The notes beneath the pieces are model-generated. The model ran no database searches and had not been told where the DNA came from. It saw nothing but the letters and a program-made list of their open reading frames with translations. From Nilaparvata lugens (taxonomy: Eukaryota; Arthropoda; Insecta; Hemiptera; Delphacidae), in contig NC_052506.1 of NCBI RefSeq assembly GCF_014356525.2, positions 13,204,783 through 13,268,782 on the forward strand: 64,000 nt of DNA. The letters are read 5' to 3'. Of the stretch, positions 46,501 through 55,207 are shown in pieces (position 1 is the stretch's first letter; each line of letters starts with the position of its first letter). The position numbers and the translations under genes were made by a program.

Positions 46501-49500
46501 TGAATTATTGTACGCTATGAATGTGAGACTGAGAATTAGTTTTGGACAAGGATCTGCAAGAGCAGCTGTTGCTGAGATACCTGCAGCGCTGGAGTAAGGA
46601 CTACCTGCGACGTCGGCTGGACTGGACCATCGACGAGGAGGGGGGGAACCCTCCCGACCCCCGCCATCTCTCCTCCGCCCTCTGTCCCTGCCAGTACATC
46701 CAGGAGTACCTCACTCACAAAGTGCGCTATGACCCCCGCGCCTGCTGTCCCTGTTGGGCCTCCTATCTACGTGAACGGGGAATCGATTGAACATATCATC
46801 TGTTTCATCTGTAAATTATTGTATATTCTTACTCCCGGTCTCATGTATGTCTATTGAATTCAACTGACACCATCTAACGAATGTCATAAGAGCCAATGAG
46901 AGATACCATAGTCACCTCTAATACAAGGCCCCGGCCTACGATATTGCAACGTCGCAGTGAAAGTCTAGAATCTAATACATGATTGGTGAAAAATATTTTT
47001 AAAAATATCAGCTGATCTTTTACACCAATCATGTATTAGATTCTAGGCCTACACTGCGACGTTGCATATCGTAGGCCGGGGCCTTGTATTAGAGGTGGCT
47101 ATTGAGATACGGAAGACTTCATTAATCTCCAGTTAACCACAGTTTAATTTAATAGACGTACGTGCAACCGAGCCTGAGCACTACCTCCGTAAACAAAGCC
47201 TTAGTGCAAGACAGGTGGTTGATTGTAACGTCAGCACAGGTAGGGCTCCTTCACCAATAAAATCACTAGCTGATATAGATCAGCTGAAATCAACAAATTT
47301 TTATTGGTGTAGGAGCCCTACCTGTTCTGACGTCACCAGAATGCACTATGGCTTTGTTTACGGAGGTAGTGGCCTGAGTCATTCAAGATAATCAAACCAA
47401 GTGCCTTCATTTTTTGAGAGGAACCGTTTTATTAATTAGGAAAGTAGGAGTAATTCTATTTACTAATATATTTTTTTTTATCAAAAATGTAAATGAATCG
47501 GTCATTTGAGAAACAACGTACTGTGAAATAATGAAAACACTTTTTGTGTAGTTGAGAAGTTGATATTGTGATAATTATTCATATTGAATGAAAAAGACTA
47601 AGCAATTGTCGAAAACCCACAGATTTATTGATAAACAGGGTTTATCAGAGGTTGACAATGGTGTAATAACCGAAACCGGTCTTTCTAAGTATCAATAAAT
47701 CTGTAGTTTTTCGACAATTTCTTAGTCTTTTTCATTCAAAATGAAAACACTCTTTATTAGGTGGAGTTATGACTGTGAAGTCTTCTCTAGCAGTCAACCT
47801 CAAAAATTTGAGTAAATATTTTTAATTTCTCGGGTGAGTGCAAATATAGGGCTTCTGTGTTCTGTTGTTACTGTAAGGAACGTATTTTAGTTTAGTTCCT
47901 CATAGTAAAGGAAGCTGTGATTATGTTTATAAACTAGACAATAATGACAATCATTGAGACTAGACAATCATCTAGACTGATTGAAATCGATTTGATCATT
48001 TTCTATGGAGAATCATATACCAATGCCATAGCTAGTTGAGGAAGTTTTGACAAGTGTTGTTTCTGAAGGAAATCGATTCAAGCATTTTTGAAGAATTATA
48101 GTCCAATGCTAACTAAATTAACATTACTACGGTTGCTAACGACTGCAACTATGGTTGCCAAAGATTTAACCTTTTATGAAGAATCATATTCCAATGTTGA
48201 CTAAATTAAAAAAAAGAGTACATATGTATGTTGTTTCTCAAATGATAGATTCAAATGCGTGTTGTATTTTTCCACATTGTGATTGCTTCCCAACAACAGA
48301 TAATATGTGATATGTGTCAACAGATCATCACAAAGTTTAAAACCAAAAGTGTGTGTACTGTTGAGGAGCGTAATTATTAACAAACATCAATAGGCCAACT
48401 AGAAAATATTCATCACATACTTTTAGATTGTGTTTTGAAGATATACTACCATAGAGAAACAATAGCGTAAAACATAGGTATTCTTACGCTATTGTTTCTC
48501 TATGATACTACTCAGTTGAGAAGTAACTAGGGGCAAGCCACATGAGGAGTTTTTTTTCAGTCGGCACGACAAGACAGGAAGCTCTCCGATTGGCTGGACA
48601 GAAAGCTCACTCGATACACCAAACCAATTGGAGAGCTTCCTGTGCTGTCGTGCTGACTAAAAAAACCTCGTGTGGCTTGGCCCTACTACATCCTGAAGTA
48701 CTGCTGTTGTGAAGCTTGATAATATTTTCATTGTAAGAATTGTGCATTGTCTATAGTGGTGGATTATTTCTGACGAATTTTATTTGACATGCAAAGTATA
48801 ACTTGAGTGGCAGGTAGGAGCTTAGTTAGCTTATAGAGTAGCAACTGATATCATCTTCATGAGCTGAACTTCATGAGAAATTCAAATGTCTGAAATTTCT
48901 TGTGATTGAGAACGATCTAAGAATAAGGGAAACATTGAATGAAAAAGACTAAGAAATTGTCAAAAAGCCACAGATTTATTGATACTTTGAAATCTAAGTT
49001 TCAAATTATCTAAGTATCAATAAAGTTTCTAAGTATCAATAAATCTGTGGCTTTTTGACAATTTCTTAGTTTTTTTCATTCAATATGAATAATTACTACA
49101 ATATCAACTTCTCAACTACACAAAAAGAAGAAAAATAAGGGAAACCTTCTGAACAGTTTAAGATCGAATCAATATTTTCCCGTCCCTTTAACCAATGTCT
49201 ACAAAGATCCAAACATGTTATCCTTTAATGAAATATTCTTGTCAATGATTCAACATTTTTGAAGAATCAGAAAGATTCAAAACGTTTCATTAATCAAAAT
49301 AGATTCTAGTCGAGATTTATGAACATTCCATGCTCGGTCTTATTTTATTTCATTACGAGCTTCAATAGAAATAGAAAGATTATTCAATTTGTCTATCTGT
49401 TACTTTTGTGATGTGCATGTGCAGTATTGCAATTAATAACATTCAAAGTGTAATATCTATGATTTGCATTTTGATCCAATTTGCATTTTTGCATTTGGAT

Positions 49501-51279
49501 CTGGCTTGTTAACGTAAAAAAATTATTAGCATGATGTAGAACGTTTTCGTTCGTAGTGGAACATAAAATGAATTTTATTGTAGCCTTAATTGCTTGTTGA
49601 CTTATTGATCAATAGCATACAGTTTTCTAACATGGTGTAGTTCACAATATTATTGAAAGTTTTAGTAAATTGAATAAGCTTGTGTGCATGGTTTGATATT
49701 GTAGACTCATTCGCTTCCTTAAAACTGATCACAAAATCAAGTGAGAATTTATTTAAAACTAACCTTAACGTTCAACGACATTGAATTTGGCTTGAGTTTT
49801 CATTCCTTAAATATTCAGTTGCTCACAATTGAGTAATTGCAAATCTTTTCAGCTATTATATCTGATTCAATGGTCTAATAATACCCAATTCACGTTGAAA
49901 ATAAAAAAGCCTTTACTCGGGTGTGTTTAACATTAAATATAATTTCAATTGTATGTTAATAATATCATTATATTCATTTTCATATTGAACTGTCGTCCAT
50001 TAACCCGGTCCACCGAAACAAGGAATGTCTTCAGTTCCAAACAACTTTGTCTTCTATCACTCAAGACCTTATTCAGCCTGTCTCCCTTTCAGTCTTTCAG
50101 TCTCTGTGTAGTCTTCCCTTTCAGTCTTTGAATTGAGTAGGTTCGTTGAAGTTTAGAGGCTGTGTCATACTCTCTCACATAACCCACCCATTAGATTCAA
50201 ACCCAGCTTTGGATCACTTTTTGCTATTAAAAATAACGACTAGCAGTCAGATTGTTTACAATAAATGAATTAATCACTCACTGTGACAACGAGATCTTTC
50301 GGCAGGTCCGCTATCTTCCTGGTTCCAGATTTAGAATTAAACGGCCCACTTGCAGCAGACTGGCCATTCCAGACACTGGATCGTAACTTTTTGTAGTATG
50401 CCTCTTTAAAATACAAGTTACTCAGTGTGTTTCTGTCATTGTCCATGTCTCTAAATTTGCAGGAACTCTCCTACTAAGCTACTAATAATACTCACAAGTA
50501 CCTAATTTTGTCAAATTGATCTTTAACCCATCTTTTCTGCGTCTTTATTAATATATCTGGTAGAGAGTGTTGTCTCTCTAGCTACGTCATCCGTTATGTA
50601 GGAACCTTATTCAGGCTCCTGTTTTAAAAATCGTCTCCTTTCGATAGAACTTTTTGAAGATACATGACCGATTATTAGACCTAAACTCAGCTTAGCTTGG
50701 CTCGATTTTTAGTTCAAGTTTTGGTCTAAGCATCGGTTATATATACCGTCCATAGAGTAAAATTAGTAATTGAATACTTTTACAATATTTTGAGATTCCC
50801 AGTTTGTAAGTTGGATCATTGAATGTCACAAATAGTTTTTCACTTACTTTGTGGAATTATTAAGGATCTGACTGATATCGCACAGAACCTTGATTTTGAT
50901 TTCTCTGATATCAAAACCTTGATTTTTCTGATATCGCCGAAGATTGATTTGTGAACAGGGTGTTGTTGTAATGAAAATGTATGATTTTGAGATGAGTGAG
51001 TGAGATGGTGGCGATGTGGTTGTGGTTTAGGAGCGAGCTGCGCTGCTGCTGCTGCGCTACTCGTCGCGTTGGGCCAAGCTGTTCGTGCGACAGCGACTCG
51101 ACCTGAGCGTCGACGGCGACAGTCGCGCGACAATGGCCGCCGCCGCGTCAGCCGCTCCCCGCCACTGCGTCTCGGCGCGCTGTCCCTGTCAGTTCATCGA
51201 GGAGCACCTCAAGTACAAGCCTCGAGGCAAGTTCACTCTAGCCACTATCTGTTCTCTACCTGACTTCTCTTTCAAATGA
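29847..51279 (+). CDS. TMEM268-family two-pass transmembrane protein, with alternative 3' exons
   Basis: Exons 29863-29995, 34719-35009 (copy 35906-36196), 37223-37338, 39788-40021, 42548-42694, 44837-44995 and 46551-46790 join in one frame to 439 residues; both copies of exon 2 would give 536. After an acidic, Ser-rich N-terminus comes GDIIVTLLPVNSKFP, a conserved pre-membrane segment, two hydrophobic helices in 39788-40021, then LLRHRIILGLDDRG and FIFFDTTDCI, and a C-terminal SALCPCQYIQEYL with a Cys-rich end. This order and the LLRHR and CPCQ motifs match vertebrate TMEM268 (C9orf91), a poorly characterised protein of about 340 residues. The extra length is in the N-terminal low-complexity exon. 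A second version of the last exon lies at 51031-51279. Family assignment is from remembered motifs. Confidence 0.82.
30343..31376. repeat. 1-kb near-perfect inverted repeat in TMEM268-like intron 1
   Basis: Arms of about 500 bp (30343-30876 and 30880-31376) fold into a hairpin with almost no loop. The same 59-residue frame can be read in both arms in opposite directions, showing high arm identity. The left arm has an extra block of about 36 bp (gagatatgaacgcctaaagt). The outer part is related to sequence at 2230-2400. The ORFs are not genes. Confidence 0.85.
31400..34010. other. TMEM268-like intron 1, remainder
   Basis: AT-rich, with one small palindrome at 32066-32202 (ataacatcatagtacc / agtactatgatgttat). 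No exon is recognised. Confidence 0.5.
34018..34210. mobile_element. Palindromic MITE at the edge of the exon-2 duplication
   Basis: Arms share gattagtcaagacaagacta and cttcacat, in inverted order. The tandem duplication of exon 2 begins inside its right arm (34154). Confidence 0.75.
34719..35009 (+). CDS. TMEM268-like exon 2, copy A
   Basis: The 291-nt exon is Gly/Ser/Asn-rich with GC-rich codon use (SHAGGGGDYSGAI, TLDRGGGLNRSLSS, RSAPSSNAALRQGFG). It is probably disordered cytosolic sequence. The acceptor is tgttttag and the donor G|GTCAGT. It runs phase 1 to phase 1 and its length is a multiple of three, so it can be skipped, used once or used twice without a frame change. Confidence 0.8.
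35080..35175. mobile_element. Foldback remnant with a single monomer
   Basis: It has one monomer (ccctgttgtcaatatt) joined to the right inverted repeat (agtagcagaagtcttcgggg); the left repeat is absent. The same remnant is in unit B at 36267-36363. Confidence 0.75.
35344..36531 (+). repeat. Tandem duplication around TMEM268-like exon 2, unit B
   Basis: It begins tattgtgactaaacgtg, which in unit A is mid-MITE, and ends ctatttaaaata, shared with the end of unit A. It lacks three single bases relative to unit A upstream of the exon. Confidence 0.9.
35906..36196 (+). CDS. TMEM268-like exon 2, copy B (tandem duplicate)
   Basis: The coding sequence is the same as 34719-35009, 1187 bp downstream, with intact splice sites (tttttag; G|GTCAGT). 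Inclusion of both would give a perfect 97-residue direct repeat in the protein. Intron differences between the copies are few (for example tgttttag against tttttag near the acceptor), so the duplication is recent or is a second haplotype. Confidence 0.78.
37223..37338 (+). CDS. TMEM268-like exon 3 (pre-membrane segment)
   Basis: The acceptor is gcattgcag and the donor TCG|GTGAGT. It encodes ANGDIIVTLLPVNSKFPWI and then a Pro/Glu-rich ELVPEELMAQELS. It aligns with the conserved stretch before the membrane helices in TMEM268 proteins. It enters in phase 1 and leaves in phase 0. Confidence 0.82.
38189..39636. mobile_element. Repeat family E, copy c (inverted, partly duplicated)
   Basis: In reverse orientation to 9671-10079. 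Its last 200 bp (ccttgaaatgcaaaatttcc to ccgtcgacttgaatctt) occur twice, at 38402-38590 and 39430-39616. The Harbinger relic separates the two. Confidence 0.78.
38594..39421 (+). mobile_element. PIF/Harbinger relic with TTA target duplication
   Basis: Ends GGCCGGTTACAGAGCTC and GAGCTCTGTAACCGGCC are perfect inverts; TTA flanks them (38591-38593, 39422-39424), the expected TWA-type target of PIF/Harbinger. Inside, from 38742, frames read MDAFTDCLIAAYYLRKRKI, RRRYQVHPMVAQRTFQ, FFNYLRITIRNFDELFRA and LGILAVTLSYG, resembling the N-terminus of Harbinger nucleases, in shifted frames. The catalytic core is missing. Confidence 0.75.
39788..40021 (+). CDS. TMEM268-like exon 4 (two membrane helices)
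   Basis: The acceptor is aaatttcag and the donor AAG|GTAACT; 78 codons, phase 0 to 0. It opens LTVEDYVHIMEILTNDVRF, then YNVCYKRVLVLW starts a first hydrophobic segment (about residues 30-48 of the exon) and GLTLFGFGILWLVMN a second, ending in a basic KYK. The two closely spaced helices form a membrane hairpin. Unspliced reading continues into a LINE fragment downstream, giving a false fused frame. Confidence 0.85.
40075..41343 (+). mobile_element. 5'-truncated LINE (reverse transcriptase) in intron 4, 10-bp TSD
   Basis: Frames read CRGISLLVTIYKIFASLLNR, QMGFRKGRSC, AFIDWEKAFDNVNR, GVRQGCPLSPTLFN, then MFADDTVIV (the catalytic FADD box) and FKYLGCDVSF; the end is ATGGATGATGATGATT. ATCATAGACC flanks it at 40065-40074 and 41344-41353. 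A (TA)n expansion at 40519-40575 and several shifts and stops disrupt it. It is in the same orientation as the host gene. Confidence 0.9.
40517..40576. repeat. (TA)n microsatellite inside the LINE
   Basis: The dinucleotide run lies within the codons of the usual LFNIYIDEL stretch, after LFN and before DELMRN. Confidence 0.9.
41354..42025. other. TMEM268-like intron 4, remainder
   Basis: No feature recognised. Confidence 0.4.
42032..42219. mobile_element. Palindromic MITE
   Basis: Arms caaagcgaacgcacacagca and tgctgctttgtgcgttcgcc, plus agacagacgg / cagacgtctg. Possible 5-bp TSD GGTAG. Confidence 0.75.
42548..42694 (+). CDS. TMEM268-like exon 5 (LLRHR motif)
   Basis: The acceptor is ttgttgcag and the donor ATT|GTAAGT; 49 codons, phase 0. 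It encodes MNYHLERCMANVNKHLLRHR, then IILGLDDRG and NLCFIFFDTTDCI. The family's cytosolic motif is LLRHR-[IV]-x-LG followed by a WFVYFDxxxC-like strand, which is seen here. Confidence 0.87.
42753..43108. mobile_element. MITE family 6 (GGGCCGGTTTCCGAGCTCGG type)
   Basis: Ends gggccggtttccgagctcgg and ccgagctcggaaaccggccc; second words aaacagctggagtcaga and gaaacggggcgtagtcgc with their inverts. A one-armed relative lies in both exon-2 duplication units (about 34390-34600 and 35565-35790). Confidence 0.85.
43728..44270 (+). repeat. Repeat family R, copy 2, split by a MITE
   Basis: It matches 1588-1850 on both sides of the MITE at 43837-44111. Confidence 0.65.
43837..44111. mobile_element. MITE family 1, copy with 7-bp TSD
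   Basis: CATAGAGAAAC at left and a slightly decayed GTTTCTTTATG at right; flanks GTAGTAG and GTGGTAG (one mismatch). Confidence 0.83.
44347..44573. mobile_element. MITE family 3, copy d, split
   Basis: The left end gccggttgcaaaaaagccgg and right half (ttaaccggcttttgtgcaac) are separated by about 95 bp (44371-44465). The insert begins with an ATTT-rich run and contains aggcacaacaggctcatgcc, a word also present inverted at 51955-51985. Confidence 0.7.
44837..44995 (+). CDS. TMEM268-like exon 6 (charged linker)
   Basis: The acceptor is caaattgcag and the donor CAG|GTAAGG; 53 codons, phase 0. It is highly charged, helical-looking sequence (KKLQEVIDREEAEGR, RSRKEFAQRMDIEDGD) ending in a basic RRSRKQ. 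It probably corresponds to the variable linker between the LLRHR and CPCQ regions. Confidence 0.8.
45000..46550. other. TMEM268-like intron before exon A
   Basis: AT-rich; 45960-46100 resembles the 3' tail of a LINE (attta repeats, aacagccttatagcc). No exon is recognised. Confidence 0.4.
46551..46790 (+). CDS. TMEM268-like terminal exon, version A (stop at 46788-46790)
   Basis: It encodes DLQEQLLLRYLQRWSKDYLR, then HLSSALCPCQYIQEYLTHK and a Cys-rich end ACCPCWASYLRERGID before TGA. The CPCQ-x-I-x-x-[YH] core and the later CCP match the human C-terminus. The start is placed at the AG ending 46550 because it gives phase 0 and the same distance to LLLRY as version B; the pyrimidine tract is weak. 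No AATAAA lies close downstream. Confidence 0.78.
   Translation, partial: DLQEQLLLRYLQRWSKDYLRRRLDWTIDEEGGNPPDPRHLSSALCPCQYIQEYLTHKVRYDPRACCPCWASYLRERGID
46922..47100. mobile_element. Palindromic MITE
   Basis: Arms of about 75 bp: acctctaatacaaggccccg / cggggccttgtattagaggt, and catgattggtg / caccaatcatg. Confidence 0.85.
47185..47372. mobile_element. Palindromic MITE
   Basis: Ends ctacctccgtaaacaaagcc and ggctttgtttacggaggtag; inner arms acaggtagggctcc / ggagccctacctgt. Confidence 0.85.
47540..47741. mobile_element. Hairpin element, inverted partner of 48935-49129
   Basis: Palindrome between gaatgaaaaagactaagcaa and ttgctta-like tcttagtctttttcattc; includes ccacagatttattgat and a centre with ataaccgaaaccggtc. 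Its left flank (tgtgtagttgagaagttgat) is also the inverted right flank of the partner. Confidence 0.72.
48450..48504. mobile_element. 55-bp minimal MITE of family 1 with exact 7-bp TSD
   Basis: It is only the two terminal arms (CATAGAGAAACAATAGCGTA and its inverse) around a 13-15 nt loop, flanked by ATACTAC at 48443-48449 and 48505-48511. Confidence 0.85.
48530..48685. mobile_element. Palindromic MITE
   Basis: Ends agggg-caagccacatgagg and cctcgtgtggcttggccct; inner arms acaggaagctctccgattgg / ccaattggagagcttcctgt. Confidence 0.82.
48935..49129. mobile_element. Hairpin element, inverted partner of 47540-47741
   Basis: It shares gaatgaaaaagactaagaaa and ccacagatttattgatactt with the first copy. 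Here the extra flank (atcaacttctcaactacaca) is on the right. Confidence 0.72.
49130..51030. other. Between exon A and exon B, no gene seen
   Basis: AT-rich; no recognisable element or exon other than exon B at the end. Confidence 0.4.
51031..51279 (+). CDS. TMEM268-like terminal exon, version B
   Basis: It follows tggtttag (ending 51030) in phase 0. It encodes ERAALLLLRYSSRWAKLFVR, a short Ala-rich insert, then SARCPCQFIEEHLKYKPRG, clearly paralogous to version A. It lacks the CCPC tail. Read straight on it stops at TGA 51277-51279, with AATAAA at 51373-51378. Alternatively CGAG|GCAAGT at 51227-51228 is a perfect GC-type donor in phase 1. The exon is GC-rich against AT-rich flanks, as are version A and exon 2. 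Confidence 0.72.
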   Translation, partial: ERAALLLLRYSSRWAKLFVRQRLDLSVDGDSRATMAAAASAAPRHCVSARCPCQFIEEHLKYKPRGKFTLATICSLPDFSFK

Positions 51280-51372
51280 TTCATTACCTGCTTCCACGCT
51301 CAAATCCTACATTCCAATCGAATTGGTGCAATATTTTTAGATTTTAGGTTGCAAGTTTTCAACCTATTGTGC

Positions 51373-51378
51373 AATAAA
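51373..51378 (+). terminator. Polyadenylation signal after exon B
   Basis: AATAAA lies 94 nt past the in-frame stop of exon B. It fits exon B being a real terminal exon. Confidence 0.45.
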
Positions 51379-51596
51379 TTATTCTACGTACTTATGCCCG
51401 GTATCTAGGATGATTATTACATCTAATGGACCATTAAATCTTTAGGTTCAATGATACATTGAATCTTTAAGTTTAATGATCAATGAGATTTTATAACTAT
51501 CACATATTACAAGTGATAATTAATATTACAGTTGATTCCTCAACGAACTTCAAATTTGACTTTTATTCTCTATCTTATCAATATCTTTTATTGATT

Positions 51597-51836
51597 ACTA
51601 GCAATAACCCCGGGCTCCGCAAGGGTCCATTTTAAAACTTGACAAACTGGAAACTTGACGTGATAAAATCTGGAAGAATTGAAAATAGGCCTATAACCAT
51701 CCTCGGTTAATTAAGAATTGATATGCAAAATTTCAAGTTGATCAGTCCAGTAGTTCCAGTAGTGAAGATGCGTCAAACATAATTTTCTTATCCCGTACGT
51801 GTATAACCCAGCTTTTTACTATATATAATAGTATAG
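51597..51836 (+). repeat. Interspersed repeat, second copy
   Basis: It begins actagcaataaccccgggct and contains agtccagtagttccag and cccgtacgtgt, shared with 667-732. A retroposon or Helitron-like element is possible. Confidence 0.55.
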
Positions 51837-51939
51837 ATTGAGATACCGGTACCTATATTTGATACTAAATTATTTTGCTTCTCTTGTATTTTGAATTTTC
51901 AATTTAGAAGGTAAAACGTGACAACCTACTCATGGACTG

Positions 51940-52165
51940 TTGTAAAAGTTGAAAAAGATAGTTTTGGGTATGAGCCTGTTGTGGCCATTCTTGAGTATAG
52001 TAATAATATTGTTCATGATGAGATAAATAAATGAATTCACTATATATTTTATCACTCATGTGGTTTTAAAAGCCACCTGGATATTGATGAATCAATTACT
52101 GATCCCACAATTCCTGGTGCCTCTAAAACCACATCAGTTATTATAAAAATGATTATTATTCAACG
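51940..52165. repeat. LINE-tail-like sequence and small hairpin
   Basis: ttttgggtatgagcctgttg near 51963 is the inverse of a word at 44410. From 52060 actcatgtggttttaaaag pairs weakly with cctctaaaaccacatcagt. Confidence 0.45.
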
Positions 52166-52499
52166 TACTTAGTACTGCAGTTAATTTAGATCCCACTTCC
52201 ATTTTCCTATCGATATTTTGACTATATGATTGGTATAATAACTAATGTAGGTTCGAACCCCACTTAAAATTGTACTTTCATCTTGTCCCTTTTCCCAGTA
52301 AATTACCTCCCAGTTCAGAATCGGAACCCACCTGGAATTGTGTAGCTTCTAATTTCCAAAATAGTTGAATTTATATTTTTCAAGTTCCGCCTTTTTGACT
52401 ATCCTAGTAAATCGCCCATTTCATATTTTAAAGTCTTCACATTTCTTATAATCACGTATCCAATGTTGGAACCCGCCTAGATTAATCAAGTTTTCCATA

Positions 52500-52560
52500 A
52501 CATGTCAGAAATAAATTATTATTAAACGGAAATCCAAATTAAATGCTGTAATTCAGTCGA
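52500..52560. mobile_element. Foldback inverted-repeat fragment
   Basis: Matches the left arm of the 5016 element (ttattattaaacg, aaatccaaattaaatgctgt), cut short at aattcag. Confidence 0.65.
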
Positions 52561-55160
52561 AAAAACATAAGCAGGATATTGTCTCCCCACTACTAAGTGC
52601 CTTACGCCTATTCATATTGGCATCATTTATAATTTTTCTGTAGATAATTTCAATTTAAACTTGGAAATGCAATTTTTGCATATATATAATATAGCAATTC
52701 GTTGTCGAATCGCAACAACAAACAAAAAATCAGCTACAGTATTGAATTGAATTAATTTTCAAAAATATTATGATAGTGGAAGCATAATATAATATTCTAT
52801 GAATATTATCGTGTTCTATTTCAATCAGAATCGATATTTTCAGATATATTTTTTACTTCTGTAAATTTTCTATTTTACAATACAGTGAACAGTATTATCT
52901 ATTCCCTTCCAAACGTTTTGAAAAGAATAATAATAATCGAGAATCATCATCTTACTGATGATTTGCATCATCATCATAATATGCTGATGATTTGTCGCTC
53001 AAAAATATTGAAAGAAAGTCGGACTGGCTGTGCCTTGATTAAAACAAAATAGTTGAAATATCCTCTAGTGCCTTGATGTATTATAATGAAAAAGATGTTA
53101 GAATAGACTTGGTTTCGAAGGTCCTAAAAACCTCAGAAATATATAACTTTTACAAAAGAATTCTTTGTTTTTCTTTGCTATGTAATTGATCAAGTAATTT
53201 TAGCGAATTATTGTGATATCCTATTCTAACAAAAATCAAAATAGCTGGTGTTGAGCATTGGCGCATTCAGTGTAAGTGGAAGCAGGGCTGATTTTGTGCA
53301 CAGTAATATTTGATTATAAATTTGTTTTGATGACGGGGTTGCCTGAATGAATGTACAATAACTGAGGTTGTGGATTACAATGGTTCTGGTATACACGCTT
53401 TGTTTTATGGTTTTTAAGTTTGGTTTATTGTTGTAAATAGACTCATAACATTATCATTGTATTGTTTTAATTTAAAGTATTACTAGTTTTCTGTTTGATA
53501 GCTGAGCTATCTTGTACTAACAGTATTTTTACAGTAGGTATCCCAATTATTATTATTATTCTTGAAAAGAAATCTCTATACAATTCTGTGAAAGAAGCTG
53601 TTGATTTTTTCAAACGTGGCAGTATTCATGTTAAGTAAAATATTTCTTATTCTATTATTTTTCAATCAATCCAGTTTTACATTTTGCTGTATTAAATCAA
53701 TTAAAAATCCCTAAATATTTTTTATGTTAGCTTAATTCATATCATTGAGTTCTTGATCAACAATATCATATCATGAAAAATTAGTTTATTCTATTTTAAC
53801 GTAACAACATTGTTATAATGTATAATGTGACAACTATGGTGGTGGAAGTATTATATATTATTACTATCATAAATGTTTTATTTTATTCATATTCTGTCAC
53901 TTCTTAACATTATTTGTCATCGCCTTTATCGTGTACAACCGATGATTGTTTATTTTATTTTATCCACTTAATTCCAAGTTTAATTACTTCGAAATATTTC
54001 TCAGAAATAGGTTTGGTATTTGAAAAATATATCGTTAGTACACTTTGAATTTCATAATACTCACTACGGTATTTTTAAAGTTCTAGATTAACACTGATTT
54101 ACCCGAAAACTTTTGAATTTTGGTTTATGCTTACTATATCCTGTCCTTACATAATTATTTAATTGTTTTGTCTATAGTTCATGTTTGTTTTTGAAGAAAA
54201 AGGAACCTGTTACTTATTAAAAGAAACACAATTATTTTACCTTGAAAATATTTTAGCGAGCATTTTCTTTTGTCAAATTATATTTAAAAAATGTATGTCT
54301 GGTACATCATACCTCTCACAATTTTTTGTTGTAATTTTTCTTCAAAAATATAATTATATCTAATTTAAAGGAACACTTCTATAAGAAACCTGACCCTAAT
54401 CTTGCGCTTTTTAAGATTACCATAATGTTTTCTTTGATGTAAGTAAAACTGCTTCAAATGTGGCATCTATAATTTTAGAATATTCTATTCCGTCCATGTT
54501 AGAATAAGTATTTGATATTATTTTTATATATTATATATTCACTTCATTTTTATTATTCTATCAAATTATTGTACTTATCTCAAATCACTCATATTATTTT
54601 AACTTTTATTGTTGAGATTGATATCATGACCATGTTCATCTATCATTTTAGCATATTGTTATTAGTTATTATTGATATTATATTATACTCAGCACATTTT
54701 CTGATATTCAGAGCTGTTCATAATGAATGTTGAAAATATTTTATTACCTCTTTTCATGTATTAGAACATGTTTGGAATGAATTGAAGAACATTATTTTGT
54801 TGAATGATATTAATATACTTTTTTTGAACGTTTCCATATTTTTCATTTCTTAGTTACTAAATAACCTTGACAAAAATAATTCAATCAAGGTTTCCATTTT
54901 TATTTCAATATGAATGTAGCACAGTGTTTCATTTCATTTGTCATTCTCAGTAATCATTTATTTAATTTGGAAACTTGAGTTGTTTTATTTGCAACTAGTA
55001 TGAAACATCCTGTTCAATTAAAAATTCATATCAATTTATTTGTTGAATAATAGGGTCATATTAGTTGATCTATATTTTGGAAAATTTTCCTATCGTGAAT
55101 GCAAGTTGCAATTTTTTGCCCTCATTTTTTTAATGCAAATTTTGTCTGGCCCTTCCACAG
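52561..55160. other. No supported feature
   Basis: Very AT-rich; short ORFs are compositional. Confidence 0.4.
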
Positions 55161-55207
55161 CATACGGTGTCAAACAAGACTCAACCACCTCTGTCCAAGT
55201 TGTTAAT
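55161..55207 (+). CDS. Possible small exon after exon B
   Basis: There is an excellent acceptor (ggcccttccacag) and a donor AAT|GTAAGG. The phase fits the GC donor of exon B: G plus CA gives Ala, then YGVKQDSTTSVQVVN. I recognise no homologue. It could be an alternative tail of the TMEM268-like protein, part of an unseen gene, or chance. Confidence 0.28.
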
